Below, one piece after another: positions 41,200 to 49,684 of a stretch of 64,000 nt of DNA. A program made the translations under genes and the position numbers. The notes beneath the pieces were generated by a model, which ran no database searches, had not been told where the DNA came from, and saw nothing but the letters and a program-made list of their open reading frames with translations. Positions within the stretch are counted from its first letter, which is position 1. Every line of letters starts with the position of its first letter. This DNA comes from Gemmatimonas sp. (GTDB taxonomy: Bacteria > Gemmatimonadota > Gemmatimonadetes > Gemmatimonadales > Gemmatimonadaceae): positions 46,054-110,053 of the forward strand of contig NZ_JANPLK010000013.1 of assembly GCF_031426495.1 (NCBI RefSeq), in the 5' to 3' direction.

Positions 41200-43428
41200 A
41201 TGACCCCCGCACCCAGCGCGGCCGCGTCGGCCGTGCCGCGCGCGTCGGCCGCGACGCTCGACCGGTTCTCGTACGATGACGCCATCGTACGCAAGTTCCT
41301 GTTCGCCACGCTCATCTGGGGCGTAGTGGGCATGCTTGTCGGTCTCCTGATCGCGCTGCAGCTCGCCAATCCCATCTTCAATTTCAACGTCGAGTGGCTG
41401 TCCTTCGGACGCTTGCGTCCGTTGCACACCAACGCGGTGATCTTTGCGTTCGCCGGCAATGCCTTCTTCACGGGCTGCTATTACTCCACGCAGCGGCTCC
41501 TGAAGGCGCGCATGTTCTCCGATGGGCTGAGCAAATTCCATTTTTGGGGTTGGCAGGCCATCATCGTGAGCGCGGCGCTCACCCTGCCGTTGGGCTTCAC
41601 CCAAGCCAAGGAATACGCCGAACTCGAGTGGCCCATCGACATCGCGATTGCGGTGGTGTGGGTCGCGTTCGCGGTGAACTTCTTCGGCACGCTGATCAAG
41701 CGGCGTGAGCGCCACATCTACGTGGCGCTGTGGTTCTACATCGCGTCGATCGTGACGGTCGCCATTCTGCACATCTTCAACAACCTGTCCATGCCGGCCG
41801 GGCTGTTCAAGAGTTACAGCATCTACGCCGGTGTGCAGGACGCGTTCATGCAGTGGTGGTACGGGCACAACGCCGTGGCCTTCTTCCTGACCACGCCGTT
41901 CCTCGGCCTGATGTACTACTTCATGCCCAAGGCCGCCGAAGGGCCGGTGTTCAGCTACAAGCTGTCCATCCTGCACTTCTGGTCGCTGGTGTTCATGTAC
42001 ATCTGGGCCGGGCCTCACCACCTGCACTATACGGCGCTCCCCGAGTGGGCGAGCACCGTCGGCATGCTCTTCTCGGTCATGCTCTGGGCGCCCTCGTGGG
42101 GCGGCATGATCAACGGCCTGCTCACGCTGCGCGGTGCCTGGCACAAGGTCGCGTCCGACCCGGTCCTCAAGTTCTTCGTGGTCGGCATCACCGCCTACGG
42201 CATGTCCACATTCGAGGGCCCGATGCTCTCGATCAAGAGTGTCAACGCGCTCGCCCACTACACCGACTGGATCATCGCCCACGTACATACGGGCGCCCTG
42301 GGCTGGAACGGCTTCATGACGTTCGGCATGGTGTACTGGCTGCTGCCGCGGCTCTTCCAGACGGAGATCTACAGCAAGAAGGCGATGGAGCTGCACTTCT
42401 GGATTGGCTCCGTCGGCATCGTGCTGTATGTCGTCGCGATCTACAGCGCCGGCGTGACGCAGGGCCTCATGTGGCGCGCCTTCGACGAAACGGGACGCCT
42501 GGCATATCCCGACTTCGTGGAAACGGTGCTCAAGCTGATGCCGATGTACTGGATGCGCGTGGTCGGCGGCTCGTTCTTCATCGTCGGCATGTTCATCTTC
42601 GGCTGGAACATCATCATGACGTGGATGCGCCGTCCGGCTCAGTACGAGGTGCCGATCATCGAAGCGGCGCCGCTGTCGCCGAAGTACGTGGACGACAAGC
42701 CGGCGGTGCCGGCCAATGGTCTCTGGGCGCGCTTCAATCAGGTGCAGTGGCACCGCGCGTGGGAACGCGCGCCGATGCTGTTCACGGCGCTCACGATTCT
42801 TGCCGTGGTCGTGGCTTCGCTGTTCGAGATCCTGCCCACGTTCCTGATCAAGTCGAACGTGCCCACGATTGCATCGGTGAAGCCGTACACGCCGCTCGAA
42901 CTGGCCGGCCGCGACATGTACATCGCGGAAGGCTGCTTCAACTGCCACTCGCAGATGGTGCGTCCGTTCCGCTACGAGACCGAGCGCTTCGGCGAGTACT
43001 CGAAACCGGGTGAGTCGGTGTACGAGCATCCGTTCCTGTGGGGCTCGCGTCGCATCGGACCCGATCTGGCACGTGAGGGCGGCAAGTATCCCGACCTCTG
43101 GCATGTGCGCCACTTCGAGAATCCGCGCGCCGTCACGGCGAAGTCGATCATGCCGGCCTACTCGCACTTCCTGACCAAGACGATCGACTTCGAGCAAATC
43201 CAGTCGCGCGTCGATGCGATGGCGATGGTTGGCGTGCCCTACGGCGATGCGGTGAACAAGGCACCGGCCATGGCGCGCGAACAGGCGAAGACGATTGCTG
43301 CCGCCATTGTCGAGCAGGGCGGTCCGCGTGGGCTCGAGGACAAGCAGATCGTGGCAATGGTGGCCTACATGCAGCGCCTCGGCCGAGACATCAAGGTGCA
43401 GAACACCACCGCGAAGGGGGCACAATGA
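41200..43428 (+). CDS. ccoNO: cbb3-type cytochrome c oxidase, fused subunits I and II (CcoN-CcoO)
   Basis: A single 742-residue polypeptide joins CcoN (about 1-500) and CcoO (about 530-742). The CcoN part has the heme and CuB histidines in LRPLHTNAV, WWYGHNAVAFF, GPHHLHYTAL and AHVHTGALGWNG across 12 or so helices. The CcoO part has a membrane anchor and a single c-heme site CFNCHSQMVRPF (about 577). cbb3 oxidases reduce oxygen with high affinity and pump protons, supporting growth at low oxygen. The gene leads an eight-gene operon and its stop overlaps ccoQ (ATGA). Confidence 0.96.
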   Translation: MTPAPSAAASAVPRASAATLDRFSYDDAIVRKFLFATLIWGVVGMLVGLLIALQLANPIFNFNVEWLSFGRLRPLHTNAVIFAFAGNAFFTGCYYSTQRLLKARMFSDGLSKFHFWGWQAIIVSAALTLPLGFTQAKEYAELEWPIDIAIAVVWVAFAVNFFGTLIKRRERHIYVALWFYIASIVTVAILHIFNNLSMPAGLFKSYSIYAGVQDAFMQWWYGHNAVAFFLTTPFLGLMYYFMPKAAEGPVFSYKLSILHFWSLVFMYIWAGPHHLHYTALPEWASTVGMLFSVMLWAPSWGGMINGLLTLRGAWHKVASDPVLKFFVVGITAYGMSTFEGPMLSIKSVNALAHYTDWIIAHVHTGALGWNGFMTFGMVYWLLPRLFQTEIYSKKAMELHFWIGSVGIVLYVVAIYSAGVTQGLMWRAFDETGRLAYPDFVETVLKLMPMYWMRVVGGSFFIVGMFIFGWNIIMTWMRRPAQYEVPIIEAAPLSPKYVDDKPAVPANGLWARFNQVQWHRAWERAPMLFTALTILAVVVASLFEILPTFLIKSNVPTIASVKPYTPLELAGRDMYIAEGCFNCHSQMVRPFRYETERFGEYSKPGESVYEHPFLWGSRRIGPDLAREGGKYPDLWHVRHFENPRAVTAKSIMPAYSHFLTKTIDFEQIQSRVDAMAMVGVPYGDAVNKAPAMAREQAKTIAAAIVEQGGPRGLEDKQIVAMVAYMQRLGRDIKVQNTTAKGAQ

Positions 43429-43619
43429 AGCTCTCCGACATCATGAGCTACGCCGATCTCTCGAACTACGCCGAGATCGCGCTGGTGCTCTTTCTTGGGG
43501 TGTTCGTCGCCATCACGATCCGCACGTTTCTTCCATCACGGAGCCGCGAGCTGCATGAGGCGTCACTGCTGCCACTCGAGGATGATCACGTGATCACGCC
43601 TCGCTCTCAGGAGCGCTGA
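43425..43619 (+). CDS. ccoQ: CcoQ-like cbb3 oxidase small subunit
   Basis: A 64-residue protein with one transmembrane helix (ALVLFLGVFVAITIRTFL) that sits between ccoNO and ccoP, the usual place of CcoQ, which stabilises the oxidase. It overlaps ccoNO by 4 nt. Confidence 0.85.
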   Translation: MKLSDIMSYADLSNYAEIALVLFLGVFVAITIRTFLPSRSRELHEASLLPLEDDHVITPRSQER

Positions 43620-43622
43620 CTG

Positions 43623-44240
43623 ATGTCCAGCCAGGACAAGCAGGACAACAAGGACAACAAGGACAACAAGGACAACAAGGACTTCAAGTCCACGAACGAC
43701 CGGCTCATCGAGCACTCGTATGACGGCATTCAAGAGTACGATAATCCGATGCCGCGCTGGTGGCTGCTCACGTTCGCTGGCACGATCATCTTCTCGGTGA
43801 TCTACGTGTTCAACATCGGCCCGGTCGGCAACGGCAAGGGACGCATCGCGGACTACGAAGACGACATGAAGAAGTTCGCGTTGGCACATCCGGCGCCATC
43901 CGGTGAGATCTCCGGTGACAAGCTGCTGGCGATGGTGAAGGACAAAGACGCCGTGCATGAAGGCGAGGAGGCATTCAAGAAGTACTGCGCCTCCTGCCAT
44001 CGCATGGACGCCGGTGGGTTGATTGGCCCGAACCTCACGGACAATGCGTGGATCCACGGCGGACAGCTCACCGACATCTACGAGACCGTTGCCAATGGCG
44101 TGCTCGAGAAGGGCATGCCGGCCTGGGGCACCATGCTCAAGCCGGAACAGGTCGAACAGGTCGTGGCCTACGTGGCATCGTTGCAGGGATCGAATCCTGC
44201 GAACCCGAAGGCAGCACAAGGAACACCGGTTACCCCGTGA
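43623..44240 (+). CDS. ccoP: cbb3 oxidase c-type cytochrome subunit III (mono-heme CcoP)
   Basis: A 205-residue protein with a FixP-type N-terminal part (ERLIEHSYDGIQEYDNPMPR-like segment, about 28), one transmembrane helix (WWLLTFAGTIIFSVIYVF) and one cytochrome c domain CASCHRMDAG (about 121) with Met ligand in KGMPAWG. Typical CcoP has two hemes; this one has only one. The N-terminus is a tandem repeat of Lys-Asp-Asn. The stop overlaps the ccoG GTG start. Confidence 0.93.
   Translation: MSSQDKQDNKDNKDNKDNKDFKSTNDRLIEHSYDGIQEYDNPMPRWWLLTFAGTIIFSVIYVFNIGPVGNGKGRIADYEDDMKKFALAHPAPSGEISGDKLLAMVKDKDAVHEGEEAFKKYCASCHRMDAGGLIGPNLTDNAWIHGGQLTDIYETVANGVLEKGMPAWGTMLKPEQVEQVVAYVASLQGSNPANPKAAQGTPVTP
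43632..43682 (+). repeat. 9-bp tandem repeat inside ccoP
   Basis: Units of AAGGACAAC (three exact, with CAGGACAAC and AAGGACTTC at the edges) encode KDN repeats near the CcoP N-terminus. Such arrays can change unit number by slippage; the length is a multiple of three so the frame would be kept. Confidence 0.8.
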
Positions 44241-45661
44241 GACCCCCTTCGGGGCGGGTACTCCCCACGCTCAACGAAGACGGCACGCGCCGCTGGATCC
44301 GTCCCAAACCCTCACACGGTGCGTGGTGGCGCAAGCGGCAGGTCGTGGCCTATCTGCTGATGGCGGCGTTTTTCGCCGCGCCACATCTGCGCGTGTTCGG
44401 CAAGCCCGTGTTTCTCATGGATCTGCCGCACCGCCAGTTCACCCTGATGGGCTACACGTTCCTGCCCACCGATACGCTGCTGTTCATGCTGGTGATGGGC
44501 AGCGGCGTGATCGGCATCTTCCTCATCACCGCGCTCTTCGGACGCGCGTGGTGTGGCTGGGCCTGTCCGCAAACTGTGTATCTCGAATTCCTGTTCCGTC
44601 CGATCGGCCGCTGGTTCGACGGCGGCTACACGGGTTCACGGAATCTCGACAAGAAGGGCTCGTGGTTCACGCCACGGCGCATCGCGAAATACCTCACGTT
44701 CTTCGCGATGGCACTGTTCGTGTCACACACGCTACTCGCGTTCTTCGTCGGCACCGATCAGCTGTATGGCTGGATGGCCAACCCTCCGTCGGAACACCCC
44801 ACGGCCTTCTTCTTTGTCGTCCTGTTCACGGGATTGGTGTGGTTCAACTTCACGTACTTCCGCGAACAGACGTGCCTCATCGTGTGCCCGTACGGTCGCT
44901 GGCAGGCGGCGCTCATCGATCGTCAGTCGGTGATCGTGGCGTACGACGACGTGCGTGGCGAACCGCGTGAGCACGCCAGCAAGACCCGTGATCCGAAGGC
45001 GGGCGATTGCATCGACTGCGGCGCCTGCGTGCAGACCTGCCCGACCGGCATCGACATCCGCCACGGCCTCCAAATGGAGTGCGTGCACTGCACGCAGTGC
45101 ATCGACGCCTGCGACGACATCATGACGAAGGTGGGGAAGCCCACTGGGCTGATTCGCTATTCGTCGCAGGACGCGATCGCGGGCAAGCCGCGGCATCTGC
45201 TGCGCATGCGCACGATGCTCTATCCCGTGGTGCTCACCATCCTCATCGGCAGCCTCATCACCGCCCTGTTACGCAAGCAGTCGGCCGATCTCACCGTGCT
45301 GCGCGGCGGACGCGATGGCCCGTTCACGGAAGAAGCCGACGGACGCGTATCAAACCAGATCCGCATCAAGATCACCAATCGTCGCAGCGAGGCGATGCAG
45401 TACACGGTCACGCTCGACGGGATCGCCGAGGCCGGCATTCGCGCTGACGAGATCACCGTGGTGGCCCCGGAGAATCCGCTGAAGGTCGATGCCGGCGCCA
45501 CGCGGGCTACCAGCGTGTTCGTGCTGCTCCCGCGCCGGGCATTCACGAACGGCGAGCGCATGATCACCATCAGCGTCACCGACGGCCGTCGCTATCAGGA
45601 GTCGGAACAGTACCGGCTGCTCGGCCCGGTCGGGAACGCTCCAACGGGCAAATTTCGATGA
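44237..45661 (+). CDS. ccoG: CcoG, ferredoxin-like cbb3 oxidase assembly protein
   Basis: About 474 residues from a GTG at 44237. It is a polytopic membrane protein with CGWACPQTVYLEF and CLIVCPYGRWQ, then two [4Fe-4S] clusters in DCIDCGACVQTCPTGIDIRH and MECVHCTQCIDAC, and a C-terminal Ig-like periplasmic domain (FixG_C). CcoG reduces copper(II) for insertion into the oxidase. It overlaps ccoP and ccoH by 4 nt each. Confidence 0.95.
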   Translation: MRPPSGRVLPTLNEDGTRRWIRPKPSHGAWWRKRQVVAYLLMAAFFAAPHLRVFGKPVFLMDLPHRQFTLMGYTFLPTDTLLFMLVMGSGVIGIFLITALFGRAWCGWACPQTVYLEFLFRPIGRWFDGGYTGSRNLDKKGSWFTPRRIAKYLTFFAMALFVSHTLLAFFVGTDQLYGWMANPPSEHPTAFFFVVLFTGLVWFNFTYFREQTCLIVCPYGRWQAALIDRQSVIVAYDDVRGEPREHASKTRDPKAGDCIDCGACVQTCPTGIDIRHGLQMECVHCTQCIDACDDIMTKVGKPTGLIRYSSQDAIAGKPRHLLRMRTMLYPVVLTILIGSLITALLRKQSADLTVLRGGRDGPFTEEADGRVSNQIRIKITNRRSEAMQYTVTLDGIAEAGIRADEITVVAPENPLKVDAGATRATSVFVLLPRRAFTNGERMITISVTDGRRYQESEQYRLLGPVGNAPTGKFR

Positions 45662-46170
45662 AAGCGGGCATGGGCTGGCCCATCGGCATTACGGTCATTC
45701 TCGGGGCAACCGTTGCCGCGAATCTGGTGATGATGCGGATTGCGAACAACGACCCCTCCTTCTCGGTCGAGCCGGACTACTACAAGAAGGCGGTGTTCTA
45801 CGACTCCACGATGGCGCAGACCCACCGCAATCTCGATCTCGGCTGGGGCGTGCAGACCTTCGCGGACTCCATCGTGGCGGGGAAACCCACGCGCCTGCGC
45901 GTGGTACTGCGCGACGAAAAAGCGTTGCCGTTGCTCGGTGCCACGGTTCAGGCGACGGTGCTCTTCAACGCGCGGGCCAATGATCTGACCACGGCTACGC
46001 TGTCCGACGAAGGCGCCGGCGTGTACACGGCCACCCTGCCGATCAACACGCCCGGCGAATGGGAAGTGCGCGTGAACGCGAAGCGCGACACGTCGCACTT
46101 CACCGCGAGCACGCGCATCACCGCCGTGCGCGCCAGCGTACGCGCCGCCGGTACCGGGCGCTCGCGATGA
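45658..46170 (+). CDS. ccoH: CcoH/FixH cbb3 oxidase assembly protein
   Basis: A 170-residue FixH-family protein: an N-terminal helix (WPIGITVILGATVAANLVMM), the conserved EPDYYKKA (about 39) and a periplasmic beta-rich domain. Starts ATG 45658 overlapping ccoG; ends overlapping the SafE gene. Confidence 0.92.
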   Translation: MKAGMGWPIGITVILGATVAANLVMMRIANNDPSFSVEPDYYKKAVFYDSTMAQTHRNLDLGWGVQTFADSIVAGKPTRLRVVLRDEKALPLLGATVQATVLFNARANDLTTATLSDEGAGVYTATLPINTPGEWEVRVNAKRDTSHFTASTRITAVRASVRAAGTGRSR

Positions 46171-46853
46171 TCGGAACGGCATCGGGCATTCTGGTGGCTA
46201 GCCTCGTAGGCAGCGTGCACTGCGCCGGTATGTGCGGCGGGTTCGTGTGCTTCTACGCGGGCTCCGGCAGCGGCACCGATGCGGCGGCCCTGCGCGCGCA
46301 TGCGATGTACAACGTGGGGCGTCTCACCTCGTATCTCACGCTCGGCGCCATCGCCGGCGCGATCGGGGCCGGCGTATCGTCGTTGGGGGCATTGGCCGGA
46401 CTGCAGCATGCAGCCGCGGTGGTAGCCGGTGCGTTGATGGTAGGCTGGGCGATCAGCACCATCGCCGCCCAGCGTGGCGTGCGGCTCGGTGCGCTGCGTG
46501 CTCCGGAGTCGTGGCAACGCGCGCTGGGTGGCATCCTGCACGCCGTGCGTGAACAGCCCATGGCCACGCGCGCGTGGCTCACCGGGTTGCTGACCACGAT
46601 GCTGCCCTGTGGCTGGCTGTATGTCTTCGTGGCGACCGCCGGCGGTTCGGGAAGCATCCGCACCGGGGTGCTCACGATGGCGGTGTTCTGGCTCGGCACG
46701 GTACCGGCGTTGCTCGCCGTCGGACTCGGCGCGCAGCGGCTGTTCGGTCCGCTGCGCCAACGGCTGCCGATGCTGAGTGCCGCATTGGTGCTGGTCATGG
46801 GACTGCTCTCAATCTCGGGACGCTTCTCGATGCAACACGCGGGTGTCATGTAG
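46167..46853 (+). CDS. SafE/TauE-like (DsbD-type) membrane protein linked to cbb3 assembly
   Basis: A 228-residue protein with about six helices, GSVHCAGMCGGFVCFYAG near the N-terminus and LPCGWLYVF in the second half, the pattern of the cytochrome-biogenesis/SafE group found in many cbb3 clusters. It may move copper or electrons for oxidase maturation. ATGA overlap with ccoH; ends 1-12 nt before ccoI. Confidence 0.87.
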   Translation: MIGTASGILVASLVGSVHCAGMCGGFVCFYAGSGSGTDAAALRAHAMYNVGRLTSYLTLGAIAGAIGAGVSSLGALAGLQHAAAVVAGALMVGWAISTIAAQRGVRLGALRAPESWQRALGGILHAVREQPMATRAWLTGLLTTMLPCGWLYVFVATAGGSGSIRTGVLTMAVFWLGTVPALLAVGLGAQRLFGPLRQRLPMLSAALVLVMGLLSISGRFSMQHAGVM

Positions 46854-46864
46854 TGCACACCACC

Positions 46865-49312
46865 ATGATGACGGCGACCATTGCCGACGACGTGCTGTGC
46901 GCGCACTGTGGTCTGTCCGTGCCCGAGGGCTTGCTGGAAGCCGACGCCGAGCGGCAGTTCTGCTGCAGCGGCTGCCATACCGCCTTCGGGATTCTGCACG
47001 CGCACGGGCTCGATGCGTACTACGGATTCTCTGAGCGACGCGAAGCACCGATCCGGGCATCGGGGCGCAGCTACGACGAGTTCGATCATCCCGCGTTCGC
47101 CAATCTCTACGTCACCGCGCTGCCCAACGGCCTGTCACGCACCGAGCTCTATCTCGAGGGGGTGCATTGCGCGTCGTGCGTGTGGCTGGTGGAACGCGTG
47201 CCGCTGCTGGTAGCGGGCGTGCTTCGGGCTGAGCTCGATGTCCGGCGCTCCCTGGCGGTCGTCGAGTGGGATATCTCCACGGTGCCGCTGTCTCGCATCG
47301 CGCAGTCGCTCGATACGCTGGGCTATCCGCCGCATCCATTTCGCGGCGTGGCGCGGGCCGACATGCGGAAGCGCGAGGACCGCGCGATGCTGGTGCGCAT
47401 CGGCATTGCGGGTGCCATCGCGATCAACGTGATGCTCGCCGCGTTGGCGCTCTACGCCGGCGAACTCAACACGATGGACGCCAACTTCACGCGCTTCTTC
47501 CGCTGGGTGAGTTTCGCGATCACGGTGCCGGCGTTCATCTGGCCGGGCCGCGTGTTCTTCACCGGCGCCTGGGCGTCGTTGCGCACGCGCGCGCTGCACA
47601 TGGACTTGCCGATCGCGATCGCGCTCGCGGCCGGGTTCGTGCGCGGCGCGATGAATACGATCACCGACTCGGGTCCGATCTACTTCGACGGACTGGCGCT
47701 GCTGATTTTCGCGTTGCTGGTGGGGCGCTTCCTGCAGCAGCGCGGTCAGCGCATGGCGGTCGACGCCGCCGAAGAGTTGCACGCGATTGCGCCCAGCACG
47801 GCTCGCGTGGTCGAGAACGACATCGTGCGCGACATTCCGAGTGAGGCGCTCCTGCCGGGAATGCTACTCGATGTACGGGCGGGTGACTCCTTCCCCGCCG
47901 ACGGCGTGGTGATGCGCGGGCATTCGAGTGTGAACGCGGCGCTGCTGACCGGTGAATCGCGTCCGACGTCGGTCAGCGTTGGCCAGATGGTCTACGCCGG
48001 CACGTTGAACGTCGAATCCCCGTTGCGCGTGCAGGTCGAACAGGCCGGCGAGACGAGCCGGATTGCGAAGCTCATGCGACAGGTCGAAGCGAGTGCCAAG
48101 CGTCGCGCGCCGATCGTGCAGATGGCGAATCGCATGGCGGGCATCTTCACTGCCGTCGTACTGCTGGCCGCCGCGACGACCTTTGTGATCAAGTCACAGC
48201 TGTCGGCGGCGCACGCGCTCGATGATGCGATCGCGCTCCTGATTGTGACATGCCCGTGCGCGCTTGCCCTCGCCACGCCGTTGGCGATCACCGTCGCGGT
48301 CGGGCGCGCGGCTCGTCGTGGTATGCTGATCAAGGGCGGCGATGCCCTCGAACTGCTGGCAACGCCCGGCATCATCGTGCTCGACAAGACGGGCACCATC
48401 ACCGAAGGACGCACGGCCCTCGCCGCGTGGCATGGTCCCGATTGGGTGAAGCCGCTGGTGCTCGCATTGGAAGATGGATCCTCGCATCCGCTGGCCGATG
48501 GGTTTCGTCGCGCCTGGCCCGGATTGCCCACGGCCACCGTGTCCGCGTCACGCCACGTTGTCGGCGGTGGACTCGAAGGCACCGTTGATGGACGCGCCGT
48601 ACGTGTCGGATCGCCGCGTTTTGTGCGGGAATCCATGATTTCGATCGATGAATCGCTGCACCCTGTGATAAATGACCTCGATCGCACACTTACGCCGGTC
48701 CATATCGCGATTGATGGCGTGCTCGTTGCTATAGCAGGTCTTGGCGATCGGGTACGCGAGGACGCACTCGTCTCGCTTCAGCAGTTGCGTGGACGCGGGT
48801 GGCGGACCGTGATGCTGAGTGGTGATGTCCAGGACGTGGTTGCGTCGGTGGGCCGGGCGCTTGCCTTCGAAGCGCAAGACTCCATCGGCGCAGTCTCGCC
48901 CGAGGACAAGCTCGCCTTTGTCGAACGACTCAAGGCCACGTCGGGCTGCACCGTTGTCATGGTGGGCGATGGCGTGAACGACGCGGCGGCGATTGCCGCC
49001 GCGCACGTGGGCATCGGTGTGCATGGCGGGGCCGAAGCGTGTCTCGCTACCGCCGACGTCTACCTCACGCGACCGGGACTCGGCGCGCTGGTCGAGCTCA
49101 CGGAAGGCTCGCGCCGCACGCTGCGCGTGATTCGCCGCAATATCGCCCTCTCGATCGCGTACAATCTCATCGGAGCCAGTCTTGCGGTGTTCGGCCTGCT
49201 GACCCCGCTCATCGCCGCGATCCTCATGCCGACGAGTTCGATCACCGTCGTCCTGGGCTCTTGGTACAGCAGCACGTTTCCGCGATCGAAGACTACGGAG
49301 TCAATCTCATGA
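46865..49312 (+). CDS. ccoI: CcoI, copper-translocating P-type ATPase
   Basis: About 815 residues. An N-terminal Cys cluster (CAHCGLSVPEG and FCCSGC, about 14-40), a heavy-metal-associated domain GVHCASCVW (about 98), and P1B-ATPase motifs: TGES (about 360), the membrane CPC in TCPCALALATP (about 466), phosphorylation site DKTGT (about 505), SSHPLA (about 540) and GDGVNDAAA (about 702). In cbb3 operons this pump supplies copper to the oxidase from the periplasmic side. Start ATG 46865; a GTG at 46853 touching the SafE stop (TAGTG) is an alternative. Confidence 0.95.
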   Translation: MMTATIADDVLCAHCGLSVPEGLLEADAERQFCCSGCHTAFGILHAHGLDAYYGFSERREAPIRASGRSYDEFDHPAFANLYVTALPNGLSRTELYLEGVHCASCVWLVERVPLLVAGVLRAELDVRRSLAVVEWDISTVPLSRIAQSLDTLGYPPHPFRGVARADMRKREDRAMLVRIGIAGAIAINVMLAALALYAGELNTMDANFTRFFRWVSFAITVPAFIWPGRVFFTGAWASLRTRALHMDLPIAIALAAGFVRGAMNTITDSGPIYFDGLALLIFALLVGRFLQQRGQRMAVDAAEELHAIAPSTARVVENDIVRDIPSEALLPGMLLDVRAGDSFPADGVVMRGHSSVNAALLTGESRPTSVSVGQMVYAGTLNVESPLRVQVEQAGETSRIAKLMRQVEASAKRRAPIVQMANRMAGIFTAVVLLAAATTFVIKSQLSAAHALDDAIALLIVTCPCALALATPLAITVAVGRAARRGMLIKGGDALELLATPGIIVLDKTGTITEGRTALAAWHGPDWVKPLVLALEDGSSHPLADGFRRAWPGLPTATVSASRHVVGGGLEGTVDGRAVRVGSPRFVRESMISIDESLHPVINDLDRTLTPVHIAIDGVLVAIAGLGDRVREDALVSLQQLRGRGWRTVMLSGDVQDVVASVGRALAFEAQDSIGAVSPEDKLAFVERLKATSGCTVVMVGDGVNDAAAIAAAHVGIGVHGGAEACLATADVYLTRPGLGALVELTEGSRRTLRVIRRNIALSIAYNLIGASLAVFGLLTPLIAAILMPTSSITVVLGSWYSSTFPRSKTTESIS

Positions 49313-49443
49313 GCGTCATCTATCTGGTTCTACCGCTGGCCCTCATCATCGTGGGCGGCGCCGTGCTGGCGTTCGTGTGGAGCGCCAAGAGCGGGCAGTA
49401 CGACGACCTCGAGACGCCCGCCGTGCGGGTCCTCCACGACTGA
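49309..49443 (+). CDS. ccoS: CcoS, cbb3 oxidase maturation small protein
   Basis: A 44-residue protein MSVIYLVLPLALIIVGGAVL followed by AFVWSAKSGQYDDLETPAVR, a classic CcoS sequence with one helix and the W..KSGQYDDL signature. ATGA overlap with ccoI; GGAG 8 nt upstream. Last gene of the operon. CcoS is needed for heme/CuB insertion. Confidence 0.93.
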   Translation: MSVIYLVLPLALIIVGGAVLAFVWSAKSGQYDDLETPAVRVLHD

Positions 49444-49451
49444 CCACTGGA

Positions 49452-49613
49452 GCGAACGTGTGGGCGGATGGGGAAGTTGACCACGGTGGCGAACGTGTGG
49501 GCGGCGGGGGAAGCGGCGCGTCGATGCCGCCCGCCGGAATGGTCGAGCTCGCTAGACCTGTCGTAGCGCCCCTTCCGGTAGGAAATCCCACGTTCGCCCC
49601 CGTGTTCGACTTC
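49452..49613. repeat. Repeat region related to copies A/B
   Basis: Two direct copies of GCGAACGTGTGGGCGG followed by .GGGGAAG (49452-49476 and 49489-49513) are followed by inverted matches around 49588-49613 (CCCACGTTCG and GTGTTCGACTTCC). The AACGTGTG-GGC-GG-GGAAG core and CCACGGTGG neighbour resemble copy B at 2640-2700. The 241-bp gap to the next gene holds nothing else. Confidence 0.55.
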
Positions 49614-49684
49614 CGGCGGGAGATCAAGCGATTGCCCCCGTGGCCCCTCTGACGAGGCGTGGCAACCGTGGCCACATTACTGCG

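Noticed and set aside
44048..44236. 63-residue upstream extension of ccoG
   Set aside because: It lies in ccoP in another frame; the GTGA overlap start at 44237 is consistent with neighbouring junctions.
46059..46166. N-terminal extension of the SafE-like protein
   Set aside because: It overlaps ccoH fully and has no hydrophobic or conserved segment; the ATGA-overlapping ATG at 46167 matches the operon pattern.
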